Origin: Buxus sempervirens
Lineage: Eukaryota > Streptophyta > Magnoliopsida > Buxales > Buxaceae
Direction of reading: 5' to 3'
NCBI GenBank assembly: GCA_947561395.2
Contig: OX387186.1
Location: 8,917,888-8,981,887 of the forward strand
Length of the DNA stretch: 64,000 bases
Shown: positions 23,768 to 34,836 of the stretch, piece after piece
Layout: each line of letters begins with the position of its first letter
Numbering within the stretch: position 1 is the stretch's first letter
Made by a program: the position numbers and the translations under genes
Notes under the pieces: model-generated
The model's input: only the letters and a program-made list of their open reading frames with translations
The model's database searches: none
What the model was told of the DNA's origin: nothing

Positions 23768-24955
23768 AGCACGTTTTTAAAATGTTGGATTTCAAATCCT
23801 TTATTAAATTTGATTTATTTAAAGATTTTTATCCGATTTTTTGATTATTTTATTATAAAAACGAGATTCTTTTATTAAAATATTATTAAAAAATAAAGAT
23901 ATTTTTATTAAATGAATATTTTATCTATTTAATTCATTTATTCTGCTTTTTGCTGTTGTTTTGCCACATGGGCAGCTTTCTTACATGGGCAGCTTTCTTG
24001 AAACTTCAACTGCCCATAACTTTTCCGTCTGATGTCCGATTTCAGCAAATTTGGTGTCGTTGGAATCAGCTCGGAACACACTATCCACTGGGATCAAATT
24101 AGGTAGTTGAATTGGGGTTGAGCAAAAAGTCAACTTTCGCTTCCCCCAAAAGTTTGACTGGCTCATAACTTCCTCATCCGGACTCCGATTCTGGCAAATT
24201 CAGTTGCGTTAGAACCGTGTCGAAATGCTCTTTTCAATGAGAGGAAGTTTGATGGCCAATTCTCTTTGGATTTAAAAAGTCAATTTTCAGCCCCCTCAGG
24301 GTTTGACTTTATAATTAAAATTTTCATTTTTGCATTTTTTGGGGTGCAAAAATCAGGTGTCTACACCCCATTTAAAAAGACGAATGCATATAGATTACAT
24401 ATTAGAAAAGGAAAAAAAAAAGGTTAAATACGTACCTTAAACGGCTGAGAAAGGAACCTTGCTTTGCAACTGTGAAACAGAGAACAAGGGTAGCGAGAAC
24501 TGAAGATAACGATAGAAGAGAAGCTCAGATATTGAAGACGAGAGAACAGTCCTGTAGCGATAGAAGAGAAGTTTATGATCGTGCTTTCGTTTTTTTAGGC
24601 AAAAGATAGATACGAGCGCTGATTTCGTTTTCCGGAAAACGACATACGGCATATTGAACGGTAAGTCGTTTTCCAGAAAATTGCTATTTTTAGGGAAAAC
24701 TATTTTACATTATATTATATTTTACATGGAAACAAACACTTGGAAAACCCCACTTTACCCCGAAAACATTTTCCGCATTAGCTTTTACATCGAAACAAAC
24801 GCAGCCTAAGAGACAAAGAGAGAACTCAACTTCGTTGCGGCCTGCAAGCGTGTTCTTCTCCTTCTTAAACACCTTCTTGAACACAGAGGTATTGAAATCA
24901 AGCGAAGCTGTGGGCCCCATTGCAGTCATGCAAACTGCAAGAGCGGATGCTCCCG

Positions 24956-25344
24956 TGGAAGAGGCATTTCTCGTCTAGACACGACTGACAAGATGCTTTG
25001 GGGTTTTACAATGCGATGATTCTAGGTGGTGACCTAAGGATTTGTCGTGTGGCTTTAGCTTCAGGGTTATAGGAGGTCTCGATTTTACTACAGGCTTCAG
25101 ATCTCCGATCAGGATAGCAGCCACCATGATCGCCGGTATTCATTTCCTTCCTTTCCTCCCCTCTGTTGCGAATTCTTACTTGAGAACGCGTAACTCGTGA
25201 CTTTAGTGGTAATGAACAGAGATCAACTTTCCGTGGTCGACCTATGATCATGAATATTAGGGTACTTCAAGCGACCTTCTGACCTCCCAAGAACTCAAGA
25301 TTGAGCTTCAACTTTTGATGCTTTCCCTTATTCAATCTTAACAT
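24956..25344. other. upstream flank of the reductoisomerase pseudogene
   Basis: The rest of the transit peptide would be expected here on the minus strand, but no convincing match is visible. No other gene seen. Confidence 0.4.
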
Positions 25345-25590
25345 CTAGCTCCCATAATTTGAGCCCGCATCCTCTCGTTTGGATGGTCGTTCGAATGGTC
25401 ATTCGAACGACCTCAACGCAACGCGTGTCTCCCTTTTAAACGAATGTGCCGAAGCAAAAACTAACGGACCGATTACGTTAGTTTCCGTTTTCGTTTTCAG
25501 CCGTGAGCCGTTACTTTTGATTTTCGGCCGAACCAGTCTCAACCACTAGACCAAAGAGGCATTAGACCGTGGTTCGCTCACGCATTCCTC
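25345..25590 (+). repeat. inverted segment A (partner of 42840-43075), with hairpin
   Basis: About 220 bp match the reverse complement of 42840-43075: shared blocks include GCCCG.ATCCTCTC, CGTTCGAATGGTCATTCGAA, CTTTTAAACGAA, the GTTAGTTT...CGTTTTC...GCCGTGAGCCGTTAC stretch, TTTTCGGCC and GACCGTGGTTCG. A 28-nt hairpin (25385-25412) has 13-bp arms around GT. The segment precedes the ULP1-like gene and could be a Mutator-type terminal inverted repeat acting as promoter. Confidence 0.75.
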
Positions 25591-25710
25591 TACCTATTCG
25601 AACGAAGTCGACGAACGCCCAAATACCTGTTCCGACGAGCGCGAGAGGCAGAGGATTTTCAAAAAATCCTTCAACGTATACAAAACCACCTTCCTCTTCA
25701 ACATTTGCAA

Positions 25711-25855
25711 GCTTCTTGGTTTATCTCGTTCCTCTCCAACGAACGAAGGGCACCAAACTTCTTGGTTTACCTCCTTTCTCTCCAACGAACGAGAAACAAC
25801 GTTTGCATCTTTCTTGGTTTACCTCCTTCCTCTCCAACGTTTGCATCTTTAACTG
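25711..25855 (+). repeat. three degenerate CTTCTTGGTTTAC repeats
   Basis: Three units of roughly 45-55 bp share CTTGGTTTAyCTCsTTyC and TCTCCAACG. They lie upstream of the ULP1-like gene, perhaps in its leader. The stretch from 25856 to 27445 shows no further gene feature and may be a long 5' intron. Confidence 0.6.
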
Positions 25856-27445
25856 ATTTGTAAGTGTTGACTTGATTAGTATCATTTCATTTCCCTTGTT
25901 TTTTTGTATGCAATATTCATGAAATGACTTATAAATACATTTCTATGTTTCGAATTTTTTCACACCCATATATACATTATACATGAATTAAACTCAGAGA
26001 AAAAAGGAAAAGAAAAGAGAACCACATATTTCCCCCATTTCTTCTCATTGGGGAACTCTAGGGAATTTTCCCCTAAATGGATGTTGCCGATGATATGCTG
26101 GCGAAATCAGAAATGTAACTCCTTGCATGCAATGGCATTTGATACAAAAGAAAAAAAGACAAGCATGCAATTCTCATTGCTTGTGATCAGATATTTTCAA
26201 ATTAAAAAGTGTATAAATTTTGCTCTAATAAAGCATTGTAAAAATCCAAAGACTCATGAATTTTTGTCTTGAAATGGATTTATCGTTGTTGAACGTTTGT
26301 GTTCTCTTGAAAAACGAGATTTTGGAGGAAACCAAAAGTTTTCAAGGTATACAAAAGAAATTATAATTAACGAAAAGCTAGTTAATTTAAAATTATAAAC
26401 AGCAATTCAATCTTATATCTTCATAATTTTAAATTTTTGTAATTTTTAATTACATTTTATTGTCTCAAATATAATTTTTTAATTGTTTTGTAATTTTAAA
26501 TATAATACCACACAGGAATAGGGAAAACAAAATAGATATACAAGACCAACTTATCTTCAACCCAATACAGAGGAAAAACAACTGGTTTAATGTTCTTGTG
26601 GTAATGTTTGTTCTTTGTTAAGTAAAATATTTTGAATATTAATATCTTCAGAGATACACATAGTTTCTTTGATTTCCTATGTTTTGCTGATGAACATGCT
26701 CAGATTTCTCAATAAACCAATGCCTCGGTTTGTCATGTTGTTTCTTAAAGAATGCATGCCATATTCATATTCTTCTTGTTACTTTTCATTGCTATTTTTT
26801 TTCTTACATAGTTACATGTGCATAGAAGAAGAACAAAACAGATAAGAAAAATACTTATTTTATGGGCTACAAGTAGCTCCATTGGAGATGAGTTCAGTTG
26901 AGATGGTATGAGCTGTGCTACAAACAAGTATGATTTTTAAGAACTTTTGCTTTTAAGTCTTAAATCAATCTATGTATGATTACTATATAATTTATGTCAA
27001 TTTTATCACCAGAATTCATGAGTCTTTTTTTTTGATAGTTTGTTTTTCCATTAATGCTACAACAACTCCACCAAGCCACCTGTGCAAGCCAAAGAACAAG
27101 AATTGAATTGTGTTAATGATTTTTGCTTATGAGTAAAAGATTATGGTTTTCACATTGTTTAAAGTTTTGTAAGGTCATTAATTTTGTAATGAATTCAGGT
27201 ACTTGAAGGAAATGTTAGTCATCTCTTTTGTTGTTAGTTATTAACTTGTAATGCCATGTGATCAACACTTATCATTGATATAACCCCATGTAAATACAAA
27301 GGCTTTTAATGAGAGTTTTGTCTTTATTTTAAAATTCCTTTGTTACGTGATGTTGTTGGCTTTAATGAGAGTTTTTTGCTTGAAGCTGGAAATATAAATT
27401 GTGAAATTGCCTCTGTTAATGTGCAGGAAAAGTTTGACTACTACA

Positions 27446-30400
27446 ATGGAAACTGTTGGATTATCATCAACAGGACAAAAACAGTCGCGCAACAGTTGGC
27501 TACACTTCAGGTAAAGTTTCCTTCACTTATTTATTTGTTTTGTTCTAGAAGTAAGCATGGAAGCAATCCAATATTTTGGATCATTCTCTTTGTATAAGTT
27601 TGGGTATGGTTGTCAAGATGACGGTTATTTTAATTCCTTTTGCATCCTTGTAATTCTGAATATATTATTGACCATGATTTTCCTTTTGTTCTTTCAGGGA
27701 ATATTATGTAAACGAAAGAATGAAGAATCGTATTGAAGGTGAACAAATCCCGACGAAGCAGCAGGTAGGCATTATCAATGGTACTGGTTAAGGAACATCA
27801 TTAATTTTATTTATTTTGCACTTCGTCAATCCTATGCAAATGAATTAATCTATTTAGTTATTGCATTTCAGTTATTTGCGGATGCTGCTGGAGCATGGAG
27901 GTCGATGAATCAAGCTGAGAAAGAAGAATTTAAGCGAGCGTCACGACTTGAGTGGGACGAATACAAGAGGGCTATCCCACAGCAAGGGCCGCGAAAGAAA
28001 CAACAAGTTCGTAAAATATCTTATCTATAATTGGAATTATTGTGGATAATTAGTTGAGACCGATATATTATTTCGTTTTACCTTTCTTTTTTGTGGGCTG
28101 AGATAAAGACACGTTGTTCACCTGGACGTTTCATTACGTTTATGCACGGTCTTTCATTCACGGCTTCTCAGGAGCAGTGCCTTAGAGATAGTGGCTTTCA
28201 CTGTCTACTGAATTTACACGCGACGAAGCTTTATCGGCGACTCTGTCATTGGATTCTTCCGAATGTAGATACTAAGAAGAGATGTATCAGAGTTGGGTCC
28301 CAGAATATTTTCTTTGACACACACGACGTGAAGACTATAATTGGGTTACCCATAGAGGGGATAGATGTTGATACATCTAAATCAGAAATCCCCGATACGA
28401 CAGAGTTGCATAGATTTTACGGGGTAAGCAATGGAAGCATCCCTATTGAGAATGTTGAGAAGAGCTTGAAGAGCCCAGAGAACGATCATGAGTGGATCCG
28501 TTCTTTTGTATTATATTCGTTGATGACCTTAGTAAGTCCATCTTCAATGATTGATGTGAGTGCATCCTATCTACCCTTGATGGTCGATGTACAGAGGATA
28601 GGAGGTTACAACTAGGGGAAGTACCTTTTAGACACATTGATGCATCATGTATCCAAGTTTCAAAAGGGCAAACGGAAATCCGTCAATGGCTGTTTATTAT
28701 TTTTATAGGTATGTATAGTATTTAAAAGATGCATTGGCTTCTTTATCCTAGCTTATGATAATTATAGTGCGTCTAATGATATTTCGAACGTTGCTTAGTA
28801 TTTGTATTACGATCGGATGATCGTTGGTCAAGCAACGCCTCCTACCACTCCACGTATGGCAGTGTAGACGGATGCATTGCTTTTCCAAAGGGAGAAAGAT
28901 GAAATGGCGCTCGGTGGATATGGAAATGGGAAGGTATACATATATATATTTGAGTTGAACTGATTATTGTAGGTTTTGTTGTCAATTTTGCAAATAATGC
29001 AACATTTCTATGTACTCACTAATATACACGTTAAATATTGTAGGTGATTGAGCATCGTGTTGATAGCTGTGTCGAAGATGAGGCATCAGGCGAAGCCCAT
29101 GAATTAAATTTCATTGATCTTCGGCAATTTCGTGGAGATCCAGATCCTGTAAGATTGGGTTTTATTTATTTATTTTTTATTAGTTTTCTTATTACGAACA
29201 CCTCCGCATGTTTTATGATTGGGTGTTGTGTATTCTAGGTTATTCAAGGTCATCTCACGAGGATGTTGGACACTTATAGCGAGATGCTAAATCATGTGAA
29301 GTCAAGGGACACCGTGGACCCCTCCGATATCCACGTGCGATGTGAGAGCCCTGCTCATATGGATACTTCCGACTGTTCCATGCCTGATGTTCCTGATGAA
29401 GCAATGATGGCACCCTCCCATCATAGCACCCACGAGAGCGGTGATCATACCACCGCTCTTGACACGGCGGTGGTTGTGGAGGTACAAAAAGATAAAATGC
29501 AAGAGGATGAGGTGGTGATAGTTCTGTCTCGAAGCAGCACCGGGACCGAGGTAACCAAACCTCGAAGAAGGTCACGCAAGAAGACGCGTGGGAAACATTA
29601 TCGCACCCCATTTATTGGCCATCGCTTGCGTCCTCGATTGGGCCCAGAAGGAAGCTCAATCCTACAATATGTTCGCGGAAACAAGCATTCTGAGTAAGAT
29701 AATATTCCTAAACTAACTTGTAAATGTTATTTATGTATTATAATTCGTAGTGAATAATTCCTGCTTGTTTTTTTCAGTGAAATAATATTCAAATTTGATT
29801 CCATCTTTGCGTCGGCAACTGAATTGGCATGTTTGTTAGACAACAAACATGTTAATAGTGTGGTATGCAAAGCTTATCTTGTGAATAATATATTGTTTAT
29901 TCAATTGTACATGTCATCGCTCATGGTATTTTTTTATAGGCTATCAATGCTTTTGGAGCATGTCTTATGAATAAGAACCAACAATTGTCGACTAGCCGCA
30001 AAGTTAGCCGACATTATTGTCCCACATATATTTGTGTAAGCAGTTTTTGTGATAGCACTAGTAGTCGTTATGATTGTACAAATGTTGTTGTTCAAGGCTA
30101 GACTAATGACTAAAATTTCCTTTCATATATTATGTAGGAGTGGATGATGAAAAGTGATCGTGGTTCCACTGAATCCTTGCGTCCTTACTTCGATCCAGGG
30201 CGACTAGGGTACTCTGTTCTTGCATGCAATCTTGTAAGTTCCTTGGGATGCAATGTGCCACCTTCACAAATGATTAGTTTCAAATGTTTTATGCTTTTAT
30301 CCTTACTTAGCAGTCTGTAGTAAGTTCTTTACTTATACGGGTGTCCTACTTGTATGTAGATTTTTGTTCCCATGTATCTGCGCAATCATTGGATTCTTTT

Positions 30401-31171
30401 AGTTTTAAACCTAAAAGAGCAGAGAGTGGATGTGCTTGACTCAATGGATGGGGGGCGTCGTGCGGGACATCAATCCATAATTGAAACGCAGGTAATTTTT
30501 TTATTAATGAAATTTTCTCATACCATTTACAACACTTATCATATTGACACTCGCTTCGTCACTTGTAGATCCAGATGTTGGATAAGATCTTACGTGACTT
30601 CGGAGGTGGTGATCAATTTCCACTTCTACTGTGGGAGTTGCGGCGGGTTAAGGTCCCACACCAAACCAACGGGTAAGCCGTTAGGTTTGTTTTGCTTCAT
30701 ACGTAGTTTTGTTTTGCTTCATACATATGTTAGCTTCTTACAAGTAATGTGATGTGATTATATACCGTCAGGTCTGATTGTGGTGTCTTCATGATGAAAT
30801 TCATGGAGGTGTGGGATGGCAGCACCTTGTCTCAAGAATTTGATCAGGTGCACATATAACTTAACTGTTTTTTTATAATTATAGTTATGAAGTACGTCGC
30901 TAGTAACACAAAAGTACATCTTCTATGAATTCAGAGTTATATGGCACAGTTTAGGGATAAGTTCCTTATTGACCTCGTTAAGCACCCTTCGAACCAAGTG
31001 CGGGACATCGTTCTTTCTAAGGCAGCAAACACACCTGAAGCGGAGACTAATGAAGGTGAAGAAGCCGAAGAGGTAAGACCTACCTATCACATGTTCAATA
31101 ACAAGGTTATTTGAAACTAATAACATTCAAGTGCGTACATAAACTTATGATTGCATTGTTTATAGGTATGA
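27446..31171 (+). pseudogene. ULP1-like (C48) cysteine protease gene of a Mutator-like element, 15 exons
   Basis: Coding exons: 27446-27510, 27698-27764, 27872-28006, 28103-28708, 28799-28933, 29044-29148, 29239-29693, 29778-29862, 29940-30035, 30138-30233, 30360-30491, 30569-30672, 30772-30847, 30935-31072 and 31166-31171. Every junction keeps phase, giving 766 codons plus the stop. Exon 3 resembles an HMG/YABBY-like helical block (AGAWRSMNQAEKEEFKR). Exon 4 resembles the DUF1985-type N-terminal domain of plant ULP-like transposon proteins (DVKTIIGLPIEGIDV). The C48 peptidase core keeps His (RNHWILLVLNL), Asp (VDVLDSMDG), Gln (PHQTNG) and Cys (GSDCGVFMMKFMEVW). SUMO-type proteases of this group cut ubiquitin-like tags; the role in transposons is unknown. 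Three in-frame TAGs (28613, 28706, 28865) break the frame. Confidence 0.85.
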
Positions 31172-31510
31172 TTCACAACTCCAGCATTCCTGGCTCGATA
31201 GCAAGGTGAAGAAGCTGAAGGCCGTCTTAAACATCCAAGTAGGACGGAAGATTGTGTATAGAAAACTTGTACATTAAATTGTTTGTCAATTTATTTTGCT
31301 AACAAGTGAAGATGGTTGTAAATTTCAGTCTCTATCTGTGAGAGGAAAACAATTGTAAAATTACAATATTTGTACATAATTTTAGGTTATATAATTTTCA
31401 TTATATCCCCATTTTTTTCCTATATAATTTTATGGTAATCCAAATTATCATTACGAAGCAAAACCACCATTGTAGGGAGAACAGGATGAAGCACTATCAT
31501 GTTACGAGTC

Positions 31511-32896
31511 CCATAAGTCCAACCTACCCTACTTACAAGTCCAACCTACCCCAGTTACAAGTCCAACAAACCCTACTTACAAGTCCAACCTACCCCAGTT
31601 ACAAGTCCAACAAACCCTACTTACAAGTCCAACCTACCCCACTTACAAGTCCAACCTACCCTACCCTACTTACAAGTCCAACCTACCCCATTTACAAGTC
31701 CAACCATGCCCACTTACAAGTCCAACCAACCCTACTTACAAGTCCAAGCTACCCCACTTACAAGTCCAACCTACCCTACTTACAAGTCCAACGAACCTAC
31801 TTACAAGTCTAACCTACCCCACTTACAAGTCCAACGAACCCTACTTACAAGTCCAACCTACCCCACTTACAAGTCCAACGAACCCTACTTACAAGTCCAA
31901 CCATGCCCACTTACAAGTCCAACCAACTCTACTTACAAGTCCAACATACCCTACTTACAAGTCCAACCAACCCTACTTACAAGTTGGTACAAGTCCAACC
32001 AACCCTACTTACAAGTCCAACCAACCCTAATTACAAATCCAACCTACCTTACTTACAAGTCCAACCTACCCTACTTACAAGTCTAACCTACCTTACTTAC
32101 AAGTCTAACCAACCGTACTTACAAGTCCAACCTATCCTACTTACAAATCCAACCTACCCTACCCTACTTACAAGTCCAACCTACCCGACTTACAAGTCCA
32201 ACCTACCCTACCATACTTACAAGTCCAACATACCCTACTTACAAGTCCAACCTACCCTACCCTACTTACAAGTCTAACATACCCTACTTACAAGTCCAAC
32301 CTACCCTACCCTACTTACAAGTCTAACATACCCTACTTACAAGTCCAACCTACCCTACCCTACTTATAAGTCCAACATACCCTACTTACAAGTCCAACTT
32401 ACAAGTCCAACCTACCCTACTTACAAGTCCAACGAACCCTACTTACAAGTCCAACATACCCCACTTACAAGTCCAACCTACCCCACTTACAAGTCCAACG
32501 AACCCTACTTACAAGTCCAACCTACCCTACCCTACTTACAAGTCCAACATACCCTACTTACAAGTCCAACCTACCCCAACCTACCCCACTTACAAGTCCA
32601 ACCTACCCTACTTACAAGTCCAACCTACCCCAACCTACCCCACTTACAAGTCCAACCTACCCTACTTACAAGTCCAACCTACCTTACCCTACTTACATAC
32701 CCCACTTACAAGTCCAACCTACCCTACTTACAAGTCTAACCTACCCCACTTACAAGTCCAACCTACCCTACCCTACTTACAAGTCTAACCTACCCCACTT
32801 ACAAGTCCAACCTACCCTACCCTACTTACAAGTCCAACATACCCTACTTACAAGTCCAACGAACCCTACTTACAAGTCCAACCTACCCCACTTACA
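31511..32896 (+). repeat. minisatellite, left arm (about 60 units)
   Basis: Units of 19-26 bp read CTTACAAGTCCAACCTACCC with variable CTACCC spacers; I counted about 62 copies of the ACAAGTC core. Long frames across it (YKSNLPYLQVQ-type translations) are products of the repeat and not genes. Confidence 0.95.
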
Positions 32897-32954
32897 ATTC
32901 GTAAAAGATGGAAAAAAATACTAAGGGTGACAATTTGGGGACGATTTCCGGACG

Positions 32955-33245
32955 CTCGAGCGGGAGGTTCTGAATTTGGGTAGGTTTATAAAAAGTTTGG
33001 AGCGTTTTACACTTGCTCGAGCGTCAAGCGCAATTTTCAGAAACACAGGTAACCCGAGCGTGACGCGTTCTGCGCGTTTTTCGACCGCTCGAGCGTCAAG
33101 GCAAAGTTTAAAAAACTCAGAAAACCCGAGAGTGACGTGTCGTACGCGCATTTCGACCGCTCGAGCGTCAAGGATAAACACACATAACACAGGCAACCTT
33201 AACTTGACGCGTTCTACGCGTTTTCTTACCGCTCGAGCGTCAAGG
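32955..33245 (+). repeat. 72-bp tandem array centred on CTCGAG, left arm
   Basis: CTCGAG occurs at 32955, 33016, 33088, 33160 and 33232, a spacing of 61 and then exactly 72, 72 and 72 bp. Units share GACCGCTCGAGCGTCAAG, ACACAG or AACTCAG, and GTGACGCGTTCTACGCG. The right arm has the same motif in inverse order. Confidence 0.9.
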
Positions 33246-34836
33246 CGCAAATTTCAAAAAAAAAACCACGAACCCTAAATACTTGCGCGCGCCCTTCTAT
33301 TCTCCTATTGCAACCTTCAAACTGCCGCCCCCGCCACCCCTTTCACTATTCGCAGTGGTTTCGTCAGGAATTTTCGAATTTGTGTTTGAGATTGGATCCA
33401 GGGCATATTTGCGTTCGTCCAAGGTACGTGGGGTGTATCTTTTAAAATTTATTCCATGCTTTGAAGATTTCATTTAGGATGGATTATACGTTGAAGAAGA
33501 CGACTCTTGTCATCTTCTTCATGGATTATACGTTTCCTTTTTTCTTGAGGTTTATTTTACTAAATTGGAACTCTAAATAGATAGACACTTTTGAAATAGA
33601 AAATTTAAGTAATGTATCTTAGATACGTGGAAATAAACAAACACTTAAAGTGGTTCATATATGCTTTGGTTAGTAGTTTATGGTTTTAGGTATTTATACT
33701 TTTATTTTTATGCCTTACTATTTAATAAAACTGATAATCAAATTTAATAAATATATTATTTTTGTTAGAAAGTGAAAATAGTTGTTGTACTTATGTCTTT
33801 TTCTTTAAGTTTGAGAAAATGTTTTTTAACTCAAGCAAAGAATATTGATATTGAAAATTTTAATATAAAAATGAAGCAAATCTTTCAATGAGATAGTGCT
33901 TAACTCACTGAAAGTAGTTGAATAAAATGCAATATGTTGTATGCCTAATAATAATTGAAAAGTTGATCTAGAAAGAAGATATCCTTTTGAAATGAAGAAA
34001 ATTAAATCTCCTTGTAATATGACTATATTGGTTAAAAAAATAACATTACATGGTTAAACCATTTAATTTAAGTATAATGTAGGACAGTGGGTAAAACTTT
34101 CACTTATTGTCATTTGACAAATTTTCTTAGTCGTTTTTTCCTTTTTTCTTTATATTATTTGGAATTGAACTATCATAATTATTTGATAAGTGTTCTTTTT
34201 GTCAAAAGAAGACTAAAAACTTTATTCCCTCCACTAGATTCATTGCACTAAATTGAGACTCTGAAAATAAATTTTATTTTTCCTCTTTCTTAAAAGACCT
34301 TGAAGATTGAGGTCTTTCAATCTTTGCAATTTTTTTATATAGAATTAATCTCCAAGAGTATTGTTGCTAGACTCAAACTTCTGATGGAAAATTTGCTTAT
34401 ATTATGCCAACAAGCTCTTTCTTTGGCCTTGGAACAGAGGATTCTTACTTGCCTGCTTATGCCAAAAATCTGGATGGAAGCTTGAAAGCAAACCATAAAT
34501 AAACTTCTTTTCTCTTGTTGCTCTCACGTAGAGTGACTGTTAGAATTAATTCTTAATCTAAGTCCCCTTTTTATATATAAACCTCAAATGCCTAATAGAT
34601 CCATCCCCATATTTCAATCTAATCTTGATTTTGACTATAAACAAAATCTAAAATCACTAATCACCATGTGAATATTCTTGAGACCTTTATTTAGGCCCAA
34701 TCTGACTTCACGTGGGGTGTATCTTTTAAAATTTATTTTATTTTTGTTATATTTCCTTTCTCCTTCTTCCATTGCTTGAATATGTGCAGCTCAACCTTTC
34801 TTTTCATCGCGATCTAATACTATACTGTTAATGCAG
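33246..34836 (+). other. leader and probable 5' intron of the plant-transposon-protein gene
   Basis: A donor-like CCAAG/GTACGT at 33422-33423 and an acceptor GTTAATGCAG directly before the ATG at 34837 suggest a 1.4-kb intron in the 5' leader. The intron carries a 28-bp direct repeat (see 33424 and 34711). Confidence 0.5.

Larger units (their letters stand above)
21923..24365 (-). repeat. large solo LTR, copy 1 (2443 bp), nested in the Harbinger element
   Basis: In LTR orientation (minus strand) it begins TGTAGACACC at 24365 and ends GGTGCGCACA at 21923. Flanks are GCCCA and CCCCA (4 of 5 match). The next Harbinger bases resume the interrupted sequence, and a TATA box lies about 830 bp from the start, as expected for U3. 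No primer site, polypurine tract or coding domain is present, so it is a solo LTR. It shares long near-identical stretches with copy 2 at 44759-47178. Confidence 0.85.
17251..24806 (-). mobile_element. PIF/Harbinger DNA transposon, 7556 bp, TAA target duplication
   Basis: Both ends carry the same 24-bp terminal inverted repeat beginning GGCTGCGTTTGTTTCGATGT, flanked by TAA at 17248-17250 and 24807-24809. Inside the ends, GGAAAA...CATTTT-type repeats recur. On the minus strand it carries the two genes expected of an autonomous element, a DDE transposase (20263-18898) and a Myb/SANT-like partner (18720-17688). About 2.4 kb of its length is a nested solo LTR (21923-24365), so the original was near 5.1 kb. 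It sits in intron 1 of the reductoisomerase pseudogene, 24 bp past the donor. One stop in the transposase is the only obvious coding lesion. Confidence 0.95.

Noticed and set aside
31432..32277. Overlapping long plus-strand frames with repeated YKSNLPYLQVQ-like translation
   Set aside because: They are translations of the minisatellite in several frames at once. Unit length varies and there is no stable frame, start or conserved domain.
31511..32896. CRISPR-like array of short repeats
   Set aside because: Plant nuclear DNA; the 'spacers' are only variants of CTACCC, and there are no unique spacers or cas genes.
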